Shown one piece after another: positions 33,144 to 41,328 of a stretch of DNA of 64,000 nt. Position 1 is the first letter of the stretch; each line of letters begins with the position of its first letter. Below the pieces are notes generated by a model. It searched no databases. It was not told the origin of the DNA and saw nothing but the letters and a program-made list of their open reading frames with translations. This stretch comes from Streptomyces vietnamensis (lineage in GTDB: Bacteria; Actinomycetota; Actinomycetes; Streptomycetales; Streptomycetaceae): assembly GCF_000830005.1 (NCBI RefSeq), contig NZ_CP010407.1, positions 5,212,001 to 5,276,000 on the forward strand, given 5' to 3'. A program made the translations under genes and the position numbers.

Positions 33144-34402
33144 GCACCGGCACCGTTGCCAAGCCGAGCGCCGCGCCCAAGAAGGCCGGACGCCGCAAGC
33201 TGACCTGGCCCTGGATCCTGCTGATCGTCGCGGCCGGTCTCGTCCTCTTCTCGCTCGTCCGCGTCGTCTCCGGGGCCGACGACCTCACCTCCGTCGGCCA
33301 GATCTCCGGCGCGCTCCAGCTCGCCGTGCCGATCGCCATGGCCGGTCTCGGCGGTCTGTGGTCCGAGCGCGCGGGCGTCGTCAACATCGGCCTCGAAGGC
33401 ATGATGGTCCTCGGCACCTGGTTCGGCGCCTGGGCCGGCTACCAGTGGGGCCCGTGGACGGGTGTCGTCGTCGGCATCCTCGGCGGCGCGGTCGGCGGTC
33501 TGCTGCACGCGATCATCACCGTCACGTTCAACGTGAACCACATCGTCTCCGGTGTGGCGATCAACATCCTCGCGGTCGGCTTCACCAAGTACCTGTCGAA
33601 CTTCACCTTCGACAAGGCCGAGGGCGGTTCCTCCAAGCAGTCCCCGCGCATCGACCCGATCACCGACATCACCATCCCGGGGCTCTCCGACTGGCTGGCG
33701 GACCTCCACGGCAAGCACTGGTTCCTGATCTCGGACCTCGCCGGCATCCTCGGCGGCCTGGTCACCAACCTGTCGGTGCTCACGATCGTGGCCGCCCTGC
33801 TCATCCCGGCCACCTGGTGGGTGCTGTGGCGCACGGCCTTCGGCCTGCGGCTGCGCTCCTGCGGTGAGAACCCGGTCGCCGCCGAGTCCCTCGGCGTCAA
33901 CGTCTACAAGTACAAGTACATCGCCGTCGTCGTCTCCGGCGGCCTCGCCGGCCTCGGCGGCGCGTTCCTCGCGATCGTCTCCACCGGCATCTACCAGGAG
34001 GGCCAGACCGGCGGCCGCGGCTACATCGGTCTCGCCGCCATGATCTTCGGCAACTGGATGCCCGGCGGCATGGCCATGGGCGCCGGCCTCTTCGGCTTCA
34101 CCGACAGCCTCAAGCTGCGCGGCGGCGCCGAGAACGTCCACGCGCTCCTCCTGCTCGTCGCGCTGCTCCTGGTGATCGCCGCCGCGTGGCAGCTGTACAA
34201 GAAGAAGTACATCCCGGCGGTCATCGCCGCGGTCTTCTCCGTCGGCTTCTTCCTCTGGTACGCGCTGACCGACCAGGTCCCGAGCCAGTTCGTCGACGCC
34301 GCCCCGTACATCACCACGCTGCTCGTGCTCGCCCTCTCGGCGCAGCGCCTGCGGATGCCCAAGGCGGACGGCCTGCCGTACCGGAAGGGCCAGGGCAAGT
34401 GA
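33140..34402 (+). CDS. Nucleoside ABC transporter permease 2
   Basis: The 420-aa protein is the second BPD_transp_2 permease. After a Lys-rich cytoplasmic tail it has about ten helices and the conserved segments LWSERAGVVNIGLEGMMVLG, VNHIVSGVAINILAVG and SCGENPVAAESLGVNVYKYK. Compared with permease 1 it has an extra C-terminal hydrophobic part. It overlaps its upstream partner by ATGA and the cytidine deaminase gene by GTGA, which ties uptake to the first catabolic step. Confidence 0.95.
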   Translation: MSTGTVAKPSAAPKKAGRRKLTWPWILLIVAAGLVLFSLVRVVSGADDLTSVGQISGALQLAVPIAMAGLGGLWSERAGVVNIGLEGMMVLGTWFGAWAGYQWGPWTGVVVGILGGAVGGLLHAIITVTFNVNHIVSGVAINILAVGFTKYLSNFTFDKAEGGSSKQSPRIDPITDITIPGLSDWLADLHGKHWFLISDLAGILGGLVTNLSVLTIVAALLIPATWWVLWRTAFGLRLRSCGENPVAAESLGVNVYKYKYIAVVVSGGLAGLGGAFLAIVSTGIYQEGQTGGRGYIGLAAMIFGNWMPGGMAMGAGLFGFTDSLKLRGGAENVHALLLLVALLLVIAAAWQLYKKKYIPAVIAAVFSVGFFLWYALTDQVPSQFVDAAPYITTLLVLALSAQRLRMPKADGLPYRKGQGK

Positions 34403-34803
34403 CGCCCGCCGCTGCGGAACCCGACTGGGAGCTGCTCCGGGAGACCGCCCGCGAGGCGATGTCCCACGCGTACGCCCCGTACTCGGGCTATCCGGTCGGC
34501 GCGGCGGCCCTCGTGGACGACGGGCGGGTGATCTCCGGCTGCAACGTGGAGAACGCCTCCTTCGGCCTCGGCCTGTGCGCCGAGTGCGGGCTCGTCTCGC
34601 AGCTCCAGGCGACCGGCGGCGGCCGGCTCACGCACTTCGTGTGCGTGGACGGGCGGGGCGAGTCCCTGGTCCCGTGCGGGCGCTGCCGGCAGCTCCTGTA
34701 CGAGTTCGGGGGCCCCGAACTGGTCCTGGAGACGCCCGCCGGGTTCCTCACCCTGGCGGACATGCTTCCGCAGGCCTTCGGGCCCGGCCACCTCGCCAAG
34801 TAG
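34399..34803 (+). CDS. cdd: Cytidine deaminase
   Basis: Cytidine deaminase converts cytidine and deoxycytidine to uridine and deoxyuridine. The 134-aa protein is the usual length of the tetrameric type. It contains PYSGYPVGAAALVDDG, CNVENASFGLGLCAECGLVS (Cys and catalytic Glu of the CAE motif) and PCGRCRQLLYEFGG with the other two zinc ligands. GTG 34399 overlaps the permease stop (GTGA). It is the last gene of the importer operon and supplies substrate for thymidine phosphorylase downstream. Confidence 0.96.
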   Translation: MTPAAAEPDWELLRETAREAMSHAYAPYSGYPVGAAALVDDGRVISGCNVENASFGLGLCAECGLVSQLQATGGGRLTHFVCVDGRGESLVPCGRCRQLLYEFGGPELVLETPAGFLTLADMLPQAFGPGHLAK

Positions 34804-34859
34804 CACCTCGGAGCGACCCTTCCGGCACGATGGGAGGGTCGCTCCCCTTTCCTCCCCCC

Positions 34860-34873
34860 TCTATGCGCGTAGA
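34860..34873. promoter_or_regulatory. Nucleoside-regulon operator, site 3
   Basis: TCTATGCGCGTAGA matches the palindrome with one change (T for C). It ends 12 bp before the deoA start, directly upstream of its AGAGG ribosome site, so it overlaps the leader or transcription start. Confidence 0.7.
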
Positions 34874-34885
34874 AAGAGGCACACC

Positions 34886-36163
34886 ATGGACGTCATCTCC
34901 GTCATCCGCACCAAGCGGGACAAGGGCGAGCTGAGCCCCGAGCAGATCGACTGGGTCATCGACGCGTACACCCGCGGCGAGGTCGCCGACGAGCAGATGT
35001 CCGCCCTGGCCATGGCCATCCTGCTGAACGGCATGAACCGCGCGGAGATCGCCCGCTGGACCGCCGCGATGATCGCGTCCGGCGAGCGCATGAACTTCGA
35101 CTCCCTCTCCCGGCCGACCGCCGACAAGCACTCCACCGGCGGCGTCGGCGACAAGATCACCCTCCCGCTCGCCCCGCTCGTCGCCGCCTGCGGCGCGGCC
35201 GTGCCGCAGCTCTCCGGCCGCGGCCTCGGCCACACGGGCGGCACGCTCGACAAGCTGGAGTCCATCCCCGGCTGGCGCGCCCTGCTCTCCAACGAGGAGA
35301 TGCTGCACGTCCTCGACACCACGGGCGCGGTCATCTGCGCGGCGGGCGACGGCCTGGCCCCCGCGGACAAGAAGCTGTACGCGCTCCGCGACGTGACGGG
35401 CACGGTGGAGGCGATCCCGCTGATCGCCTCGTCGATCATGTCGAAGAAGATCGCCGAAGGCACCGGCTCCCTGGTCCTGGACGTCAAGGTCGGCACCGGC
35501 GCCTTCATGAAGAACATCGAGGACGCGCGCGAGCTGGCGCGGACGATGGTCGGCCTCGGCACGGACAGCGGCGTGAAGACGGTCGCCCTCCTCACCGACA
35601 TGTCGACCCCGCTCGGCCTCACCGCGGGCAACGCCCTCGAGGTCCGCGAGTCCGTCGAGGTCCTCGCCGGCGGCGGCCCGAAGGACGTCGTCGACCTCAC
35701 GATCGCCCTCGCGGCCGAGATGCTGGCCGCCGCCGGCATCAAGGACGCCGACCCGGCGAAGGCCCTCGCGGACGGCTCGGCGATGGACGTCTGGCGCCGG
35801 ATGATCGCGGCCCAGGGCGGCGACCCGGACGCGACCCTCCCGGTCGCCCGCGAGCAGCACGTCGTCACGGCCCCGTCGACCGGTGTCCTGACCCGCCTCG
35901 ACGCGTACGACATCGGCATCGCCGCCTGGCGCCTGGGCGCGGGCCGCGCCCGCAAGGAGGACCCGGTGCAGGCGGGCGCGGGCGTCGAGCTCCACGCGAA
36001 GCCGGGCGACACGGTGACGGCGGGCCAGCCGCTCCTCACCCTCCACACGGACACCCCGGAGAAGTTCGACTACGCCCTGAAGTCCCTGGAGTCGGCCTGG
36101 GACATCGCGGCCCCGGGCACGGAGTTCACCCCGAACCCGATCGTCCTGGACCGCATCGCATAG
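34886..36163 (+). CDS. deoA: Thymidine phosphorylase
   Basis: DeoA splits thymidine (and related pyrimidine deoxynucleosides) into base and deoxyribose 1-phosphate. The 425-aa protein has the family signature SGRGLGHTGGTLDKLESIPG and the phosphate-binding KHSTGGVGDK, a middle alpha/beta domain, and a C-terminal domain ending TEFTPNPIVLDRIA. Length is normal. Ribosome site AGAGG precedes ATG 34886. It has its own operator, 34860-34873, although it lies only 82 bp after cdd. Confidence 0.96.
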   Translation: MDVISVIRTKRDKGELSPEQIDWVIDAYTRGEVADEQMSALAMAILLNGMNRAEIARWTAAMIASGERMNFDSLSRPTADKHSTGGVGDKITLPLAPLVAACGAAVPQLSGRGLGHTGGTLDKLESIPGWRALLSNEEMLHVLDTTGAVICAAGDGLAPADKKLYALRDVTGTVEAIPLIASSIMSKKIAEGTGSLVLDVKVGTGAFMKNIEDARELARTMVGLGTDSGVKTVALLTDMSTPLGLTAGNALEVRESVEVLAGGGPKDVVDLTIALAAEMLAAAGIKDADPAKALADGSAMDVWRRMIAAQGGDPDATLPVAREQHVVTAPSTGVLTRLDAYDIGIAAWRLGAGRARKEDPVQAGAGVELHAKPGDTVTAGQPLLTLHTDTPEKFDYALKSLESAWDIAAPGTEFTPNPIVLDRIA

Positions 36164-36223
36164 GCATATGCCTAAGACACCTTCGGGTGAACGGGACCGG
36201 TGGACCCCTGCCGGTCCCGTTCG
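36161..36223 (+). terminator. Terminator after deoA
   Basis: GAACGGGACCGG (36190-36201) pairs perfectly with CCGGTCCCGTTC (36212-36223), 12 bp with a 10-nt loop. The palindrome TAGGCATATGCCTA (36161-36174) begins at the deoA stop codon and may add to it. Confidence 0.85.
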
Positions 36224-36263
36224 GCATGCTGGGATCGGTGACACATCGACAGAGGAGACCGCC

Positions 36264-36854
36264 ATGAGCGCACTCACCGTCGACCACTCGCCCTCTGGGT
36301 ACGAGTGGAACGACCTCGTCCGGCTCTGGGAGGAGACGGACGCGCCCGAGGGCTGCAAGGTGGAGATCATCGAGGGGATCATCACCGTGTCACCGCCGCC
36401 TGCCAACGACCACAACGACATCGCTGACCAGATTCAGCGGGCGCTCTACACAGTGATCCCGCAGGATTGGGGCATTTACCAGACGCTCGGTGCGGCGGTT
36501 CCGTCCCGTCAGGGGCTGTTCATCCCTGATCTGGCCGTGGTGCCCAAGGCGGTGCTGCGCGGCGAGGGCGGGTACTTCGTCTCAGCCGCTGGCGCGGAGA
36601 TGATCGTCGAGATCACATCGCCGTCCAATGCGGGTACGGACCGGATCACGAAGGCCGCTGGGTGCGCCCAAGCCGGTGTGCCGCTTTACCTCCTGGTTGA
36701 CTCGTTCGCTCCGGGTGGCCCCACCATCACTCTCTACGGTGAGCCGAAGGGCGACGTCTACCGCGTACTGAGCGCGGTCCCGTTCGGCGAGGAGATCCGC
36801 CTCCCCGCCCCCTTCGACCTCACCCTCGACACCGCAGAGTTCCCCGTCACGTGA
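36264..36854 (+). CDS. Uma2-family (DUF820) putative endonuclease
   Basis: The 196-aa protein has the Uma2 restriction-endonuclease-like core: GCKVEIIEGIITVSPPP, FIPDLAVVPK, MIVEITSPSNAGTDRITKAA (the E-x-K-like catalytic region), and ACAQAGVPLYLLVD-type ending. Uma2 genes are abundant in Streptomyces and their role is unknown; nuclease activity is inferred from the fold. AGAGGAGA precedes ATG 36264. Its third-position GC is clearly lower than that of deoA upstream, which suggests acquisition by transfer. Confidence 0.85.
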   Translation: MSALTVDHSPSGYEWNDLVRLWEETDAPEGCKVEIIEGIITVSPPPANDHNDIADQIQRALYTVIPQDWGIYQTLGAAVPSRQGLFIPDLAVVPKAVLRGEGGYFVSAAGAEMIVEITSPSNAGTDRITKAAGCAQAGVPLYLLVDSFAPGGPTITLYGEPKGDVYRVLSAVPFGEEIRLPAPFDLTLDTAEFPVT

Positions 36855-36882
36855 ACAGCAGTACCCGGTCACGCCCCTGGCG

Positions 36883-37191
36883 ATGAGTTCCGGGCACGCC
36901 GACGGTCAGAGGGATGTGGACACCAGTCAGCCCCTTGTCGTCACCCTGCCCGCCCACCCCACCCGGGAGGAGCTGGCCCGGCTGTGCGCCGAGCTCGCCG
37001 CCGCCCCGCCCTGTGAGGTCGTGTGCGAGGTCGGCGCCCTCGCGCGCGCCGATCTCGCCGCCGTCGACGCCCTCGCCCGGCTGAAGCTCGCCGCCGGGCG
37101 GCAGGGGCACCGGATCCGGTTCGAGGGAGCGGGGCCCGAGCTGCGGACCCTGCTCCTCCTCACCGGCCTCGCCGAAACGCTAGGCCTCTAG
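36883..37191 (+). CDS. STAS-domain protein
   Basis: The 102-aa protein resembles an anti-sigma-factor antagonist STAS domain (LVVTLPAHPTREELARLCAE, then DLAAVDALARLKLAAGRQGH and a Leu-rich C-terminal helix). The site where such proteins carry the phosphorylatable Ser/Thr appears to read DLAAVDAL, without Ser or Thr, so classic SpoIIAA-type switching is unlikely. Its 3' end overlaps the convergent sigma factor gene by 12 bp. A partner kinase is not visible. Confidence 0.7.
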   Translation: MSSGHADGQRDVDTSQPLVVTLPAHPTREELARLCAELAAAPPCEVVCEVGALARADLAAVDALARLKLAAGRQGHRIRFEGAGPELRTLLLLTGLAETLGL

Positions 37192-38151
37192 CCGCGCCGG
37201 GAGGTCGAAGAGCGGGAACCAGCGCTCCGTGTCCAGGAAGAAGTCCATCCCGGCGACCTTGCCGTCCCGCAGCTCCAGGACGATCAGCGCCCACGGGCTG
37301 AAGCCGCCCTCCGGGTCCGGGTGGTACTGGGCGAAGGCGGGGGAGCCGTTCGCCACGGTCGGCACCAGCTTCGAGCCCGAGCAGACCTCGCCGACGCCCA
37401 GCATCCAGCCCACGATGTTCTCGTGGCCCTGGAGCCACAGGTCGTACGGCGGCATGGACATCGTCGCGTCCTCGTGGAGGAGCGCGGTGAGCGCCTTCAT
37501 GTCGTAGCCCTCGAAGGCGGCGACATAGCGCTCCAGGAGCGCCTTCTGCTCCTCGTCCAGCGGGTCCGCCGCGTCGGAGGCGGCCGGCGCCTGCTCGGCG
37601 AGGGTCGCGCGGGCCCGCTGGAGGGCGCTGTTGACCGAGGCGACCGAGGTGTCGAGGAGCTCGGCGACCTCGCTCGCCTTCCAGGCGAGCACCTCGCGCA
37701 GGATGAGCACGGCCCGCTGCTTGGGCGGCAGGTGCTGGAGCGCGGCCACGAACGCGAGCCGCACGGACTCCCGGGAGAGCGCCGTCTCCGCCGGGTCCCC
37801 GGCCGAGGGCATGACCCGCCCGTCCGGGATCGGCTCCAGCCAGGTGATCTCCGGCTGCTTCACGAGCTGCGCCTGCGCGACGGGCGTCGGCCCGGTGAGG
37901 TCCATGGGCCGTGCTCTCCTGTTCCCCGCGTTCAGCGCGTCCAGGCAGACGTTGGTGGCGATCCGGTACAGCCAGGACCGCAGCGAGGAGCGGCCCTCGA
38001 AGGAGTCGATGGCCTTCCAGGCCCGGACCATGGTGTCCTGCACCGCGTCCTCCGCCTCGAAGGAGGATCCGAGCATCCGGTAGCAGTAACCGGTCAGCTC
38101 CCTGCGGTACTTGTCGAGTTCCTCGGTCGTCGCGGTCGCGGCGTCACTCAT
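37180..38151 (-). CDS. ECF sigma factor with SnoaL-like C-terminal domain
   Basis: The 323-aa protein has sigma region 2 (YCYRMLGSSFEAEDAVQDTM, then SSLRSWLYRIATNVCLDALN), region 4 (LPPKQRAVLILREVLAWKAS, then TSVASVNSALQRARATL) and a C-terminal NTF2/SnoaL-like domain of about 120 residues (LERYVAAFEGYDMKALTALL). Such tails regulate the sigma factor in the ECF41-like groups, usually without a separate anti-sigma. ATG 38151 is chosen over an upstream in-frame start because a 29-bp hairpin lies between them. Target promoters are unknown. Confidence 0.9.
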   Translation of the reverse strand: MSDAATATTEELDKYRRELTGYCYRMLGSSFEAEDAVQDTMVRAWKAIDSFEGRSSLRSWLYRIATNVCLDALNAGNRRARPMDLTGPTPVAQAQLVKQPEITWLEPIPDGRVMPSAGDPAETALSRESVRLAFVAALQHLPPKQRAVLILREVLAWKASEVAELLDTSVASVNSALQRARATLAEQAPAASDAADPLDEEQKALLERYVAAFEGYDMKALTALLHEDATMSMPPYDLWLQGHENIVGWMLGVGEVCSGSKLVPTVANGSPAFAQYHPDPEGGFSPWALIVLELRDGKVAGMDFFLDTERWFPLFDLPARLEA

Positions 38152-38173
38152 CGGGTCCACACCCCACTCACCC

Positions 38174-38202
38174 CTCACCGGCACCCGTTCGGTGCCGGTG
38201 AG
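38174..38202. promoter_or_regulatory. Perfect hairpin upstream of the ECF sigma gene
   Basis: CTCACCGGCACC (38174-38185) and GGTGCCGGTGAG (38191-38202) form a 12-bp stem with a 5-nt loop, 23 bp before ATG 38151 on the minus strand. It may be an operator, an mRNA hairpin near the ribosome site, or the terminator of the divergent-side transcript. Confidence 0.55.
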
Positions 38203-38235
38203 AGGGAAGCTACCGCAGCGCACTGACAGCCGGGG

Positions 38236-38943
38236 TCAGGTTCCCGGCTTGCGCCCGTAGACGAAGACGTCGTCGCCGTTCCTGAGCAGGTTCCAGTACG
38301 CCTTCGCGTCCGCCGGCCGCATGTTGACGCAGCCGCCGGAGCCCGGCGGGTTCCACATGGACTTGGTGGTCGAGTGGAAGGCCTGGCCGCCGTCGAAGAA
38401 CTGCGCGTACGGCATGGAGACGTGGTAGAGCGTCGACCAGTGGTTGATGTTCCGCCAGTAGATCTTCTTGGAGCCGGTACGGGTCTCGGTGCCGTCCTTG
38501 CCCGTACGCACCGGCACCGGCCCGTACTTGAGGCGCGAGCCGTCCTGGATCCAGCTGAGCTGCCGCGTCAGGTCGACGCAGGCGATCCGGCCCCGGTTGG
38601 TCGGACAGGTGCCCGCCCGGTTGGGGGTGGTGCCGGCCGCCCTCTGCTGGAGCATCGTGTTCATGGTGCGCCAGGTGACCGGCCCCGCGTACCCCATGGT
38701 CGGGGTGATGCCGTGCTTGGCCTGGAAGGCCTGGATGGCCTGGCAGTCGGCGAGCGACTGGCGTCCGTCGACCGGCCGGCCGAGGAACTTCTCCACCTGC
38801 TTCTGGTACGGCCCCGTCGTCACGTTGCAGGACGCCGCCTGCGCCGGGGCCGTACCGAGCGCGATCGTCATCGGCACCACGAGCGAGGTGATCCCGGCGG
38901 CGATGCCCGCCCTTCTGCCCATCCGTCGAGCGATTCTCTTCAT
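38236..38943 (-). CDS. Secreted L,D-transpeptidase
   Basis: The 235-aa protein has a Sec signal peptide ending near APAQAA, a peptidoglycan-binding-like N-terminal domain (CQAIQAFQAKHGITPTMGYA) and a YkuD catalytic domain with FHSTTKSMW and GSGGCVNM, Cys205 as nucleophile. It has no lipobox, so it is expected to be secreted rather than anchored, unlike the enzyme at 16029-16904. GGGGGAG lies about nine bases before ATG 38943; TTG 38952 is an alternative start. Four further cysteines may form disulfides. Confidence 0.92.
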   Translation of the reverse strand: MKRIARRMGRRAGIAAGITSLVVPMTIALGTAPAQAASCNVTTGPYQKQVEKFLGRPVDGRQSLADCQAIQAFQAKHGITPTMGYAGPVTWRTMNTMLQQRAAGTTPNRAGTCPTNRGRIACVDLTRQLSWIQDGSRLKYGPVPVRTGKDGTETRTGSKKIYWRNINHWSTLYHVSMPYAQFFDGGQAFHSTTKSMWNPPGSGGCVNMRPADAKAYWNLLRNGDDVFVYGRKPGT

Positions 38944-39025
38944 GATCGTCAACTCCCCCTTGAGTCCCTGTATTTGAGGACGTAAGGGGGAGTGTGGCGG
39001 TTGCAGACCGGGAGCGGGAGACCGC

Positions 39026-40285
39026 CTACGCCGTCGCCGGGTGCAGGCGCCGCGCCGCGACGCGCGCGCTGTGCGAGCCGTACAGGGTGACCGAGACGAC
39101 CCCGAGGACCGCGACCAGACCGATCAGGACCGTGCCCGCCCAGCCGCCCGCGTGGAAGGCGATCGCGCCGAGCGTGCCGCCCGCGCTGCTGCCCAGGTAG
39201 TACGCGGACTGGTAGAGCGCCGAGGCCTGCGCGCGGCCCGTCTTCGCCGTGCGGCTCACCGAGGAGGAGGCGACCGCGTGGCCCGCGAAGAAACCGGCGG
39301 TGATCAGGACCAGGCCCGCCAGGACGAGACCCAGCGCATCGGAGAGCGAGAGCAGCAGGCCCGCCGCCGTCGTCGAGACCGCGAGGTAGAGCGCGCCCCT
39401 CCGGCCCATCCGGCCGACCAGCTTGCCCGCGGCCGCCGAGGAGACCGTACCGACCAGGTAGACCAGGAAGATCGAGCCGATCACGCCCTGCGGCAGCGAG
39501 AACGGCGCCTCCACCAGGCGGTAGCCGATCACCGTGTACACGGCGCCGAAGACCGTCATGAACAGCGCGCCGATCACGTACAGGCGCATCAGGAGCGGGT
39601 CCGCGAGGTGGCCGCGGACCGTTCGGGCCAGCGCCTTCGGGTTCAGCGTGCCGGGCGTGAAGTGCCGGGCCTTCGGGAGCAGCGCCCGGAAGGCGAGCGC
39701 GCACGCCAGGGAGGTCAGGCCGACGGCGGCCAGACCCGCGCGCCAGCCCCACAGCTGGGCGACCCAGCCGGTCACGAGCCGGCCGCTCATGCCGCCGATC
39801 GAGTTGCCCGCCACGAACAGGCCGATCGCGGCGATCAGCGCCTTGGGGCGCACTTCCTCGGCGAGGTACGCCATCGCCGAGGCCGGGAGGCCGGCGAGCG
39901 CCGCGCCCTGGACGGCGCGGAGCGCGATCAGCGACTCCAGGTTCGGGGCGAGCGGCACCAGGAGCGCCACGGCGACCGCGACCGAGAGGGAGGCCGTCAT
40001 CATCGCGCGCCGCCCGAAGCGCTCCGAGAGGGCGCTGAGCGGCAGGACGCAGAGGGCGAGGGCGCCGGTCGCGGCGGAGACCGTCCAGGAGGCGGCGGAG
40101 GCGGTGGCGCCGAACTCGGCCGAGATGGCCGGGAGGAGGGCCTGCGTGGAGTAGAGGAGGGCGAAGGTGGCCAGTCCGGCGGCGAAGAGCGCGAGGCTCA
40201 TCCGGCGGTAGCCGGGGGCACCGGGGGAGAGGCGGGTGTCGGCGGACGCGGTGGTGGCGGCCGCCTTGGTACTGGCGGAAGGCAT
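39026..40285 (-). CDS. MFS transporter
   Basis: The 419-aa protein has 12 predicted helices. MFS motif A follows helix 2 (PLSALSERFGRRAMMTASLS), and a GRMGRRGAL-type repeat lies in the second half. It resembles YnfM/arabinose-efflux-type exporters of unknown substrate. It is divergent from a LysR regulator with 62 bp between starts, which suggests control by that regulator. It is in the cytoplasmic membrane. Confidence 0.92.
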   Translation of the reverse strand: MPSASTKAAATTASADTRLSPGAPGYRRMSLALFAAGLATFALLYSTQALLPAISAEFGATASAASWTVSAATGALALCVLPLSALSERFGRRAMMTASLSVAVAVALLVPLAPNLESLIALRAVQGAALAGLPASAMAYLAEEVRPKALIAAIGLFVAGNSIGGMSGRLVTGWVAQLWGWRAGLAAVGLTSLACALAFRALLPKARHFTPGTLNPKALARTVRGHLADPLLMRLYVIGALFMTVFGAVYTVIGYRLVEAPFSLPQGVIGSIFLVYLVGTVSSAAAGKLVGRMGRRGALYLAVSTTAAGLLLSLSDALGLVLAGLVLITAGFFAGHAVASSSVSRTAKTGRAQASALYQSAYYLGSSAGGTLGAIAFHAGGWAGTVLIGLVAVLGVVSVTLYGSHSARVAARRLHPATA

Positions 40286-40347
40286 GTCACGAACGTAGGA
40301 CGGTCGGGTTCATGCGTCCAATGCACGGAACTGCTGTAATCGTTCCC

Positions 40348-41328
40348 ATGGTGCATGAGTACAGGTCACAGCCTCGCCTGTCACCGAACAGTAACGAAGA
40401 AGACATGGGGCTGCTGCTCGCGCCGCGGCTCGCGTACTTCGCCGCCGTCGCCCGGCACGAGCACGTGACCCGTGCGGCGGCCGAGATGGGCGTGCCGCAG
40501 TCGACGCTCTCGCGGGCCATGGTCCGGCTCGAACAGGACCTCGGCGTCACGCTCTTCGCCCGGCGCGGCCGCACGGTCTCCCTCACTCCGGCGGGCCGCC
40601 GCTTCCTGACCGCCGCCGAGCGGGCCCTCGCCGAGGTGGAGCGGGCCGCCGACACCGTACGGGCCGATGCCGACCCGACGGCGGGCCGGGTCGCCTTCGG
40701 TTTCCTCCACACGATGGGCTCCGAGACCGTCCCCGGCCTCATCCGCGCCTTCCGGGTCGACCACCCGAGGATCCGCTTCACCCTCGTCCAGAACTACGGC
40801 GAGGCCATGATCGAGCGGCTGCGGGCCGGGGACCTGGACCTGTGTCTGACCTCCCCGGTGCCGGACGCCCCCGACCTGGTGGCCCGGCGCCTCGACGAGC
40901 AGCGGCTGCGGCTCGTCGTCCCCGACGACCACCGGCTCGCGAACCGCAAGCGGGTGCGGCTCGCCGAGGCCGCGGAGGAGACCTTCGTGACCCTGGAGCC
41001 GGGTTACGGGCTCCGCCGCATCACCGACGACCTGTGCGCGGAGGCCGGCTTCAAGCCCCGGGTCGCCTTCGAGGGCGAGGAGGCCGAGACCCTGCGCGGC
41101 CTGGTCGCCGCCGGGCTCGGCGTCGCCCTGCTGCCGCCGCCCGCCGTCTCCCGCCCCGGCGTCGTCGAACTCACCGTCACCGCGCCGCGCGCGGTCCGCG
41201 AGATCGGCGTCGCCTGGCTGGACGGCCACCCGGACACGGCCCCTGTGGCCGCCTTTAAGAAGTTCCTGCTCAGCAGGCGCGGCCATCTGCTCCCGAAGGA
41301 GCCCCTGGAGGGTTCACCGCCGGCGTGA
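40348..41328 (+). CDS. LysR family transcriptional regulator
   Basis: The 326-aa protein has the LysR helix-turn-helix (RLAYFAAVARHEHVTRAAAE, then MGVPQSTLSRAMVRLEQDLG) after an N-terminal extension of about 20 residues, and a periplasmic-binding-like effector domain (about 110-310). ATG 40348 fits the usual start; ATG 40405 would begin at MGLLLAPRL. The gap to the divergent MFS gene contains TGC-N5-GCA (ATGCGTCCAATGCA, 40313-40326), in keeping with the T-N11-A style of LysR sites. It ends 15 bp inside the convergent hydrolase gene. Confidence 0.92.
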   Translation: MVHEYRSQPRLSPNSNEEDMGLLLAPRLAYFAAVARHEHVTRAAAEMGVPQSTLSRAMVRLEQDLGVTLFARRGRTVSLTPAGRRFLTAAERALAEVERAADTVRADADPTAGRVAFGFLHTMGSETVPGLIRAFRVDHPRIRFTLVQNYGEAMIERLRAGDLDLCLTSPVPDAPDLVARRLDEQRLRLVVPDDHRLANRKRVRLAEAAEETFVTLEPGYGLRRITDDLCAEAGFKPRVAFEGEEAETLRGLVAAGLGVALLPPPAVSRPGVVELTVTAPRAVREIGVAWLDGHPDTAPVAAFKKFLLSRRGHLLPKEPLEGSPPA

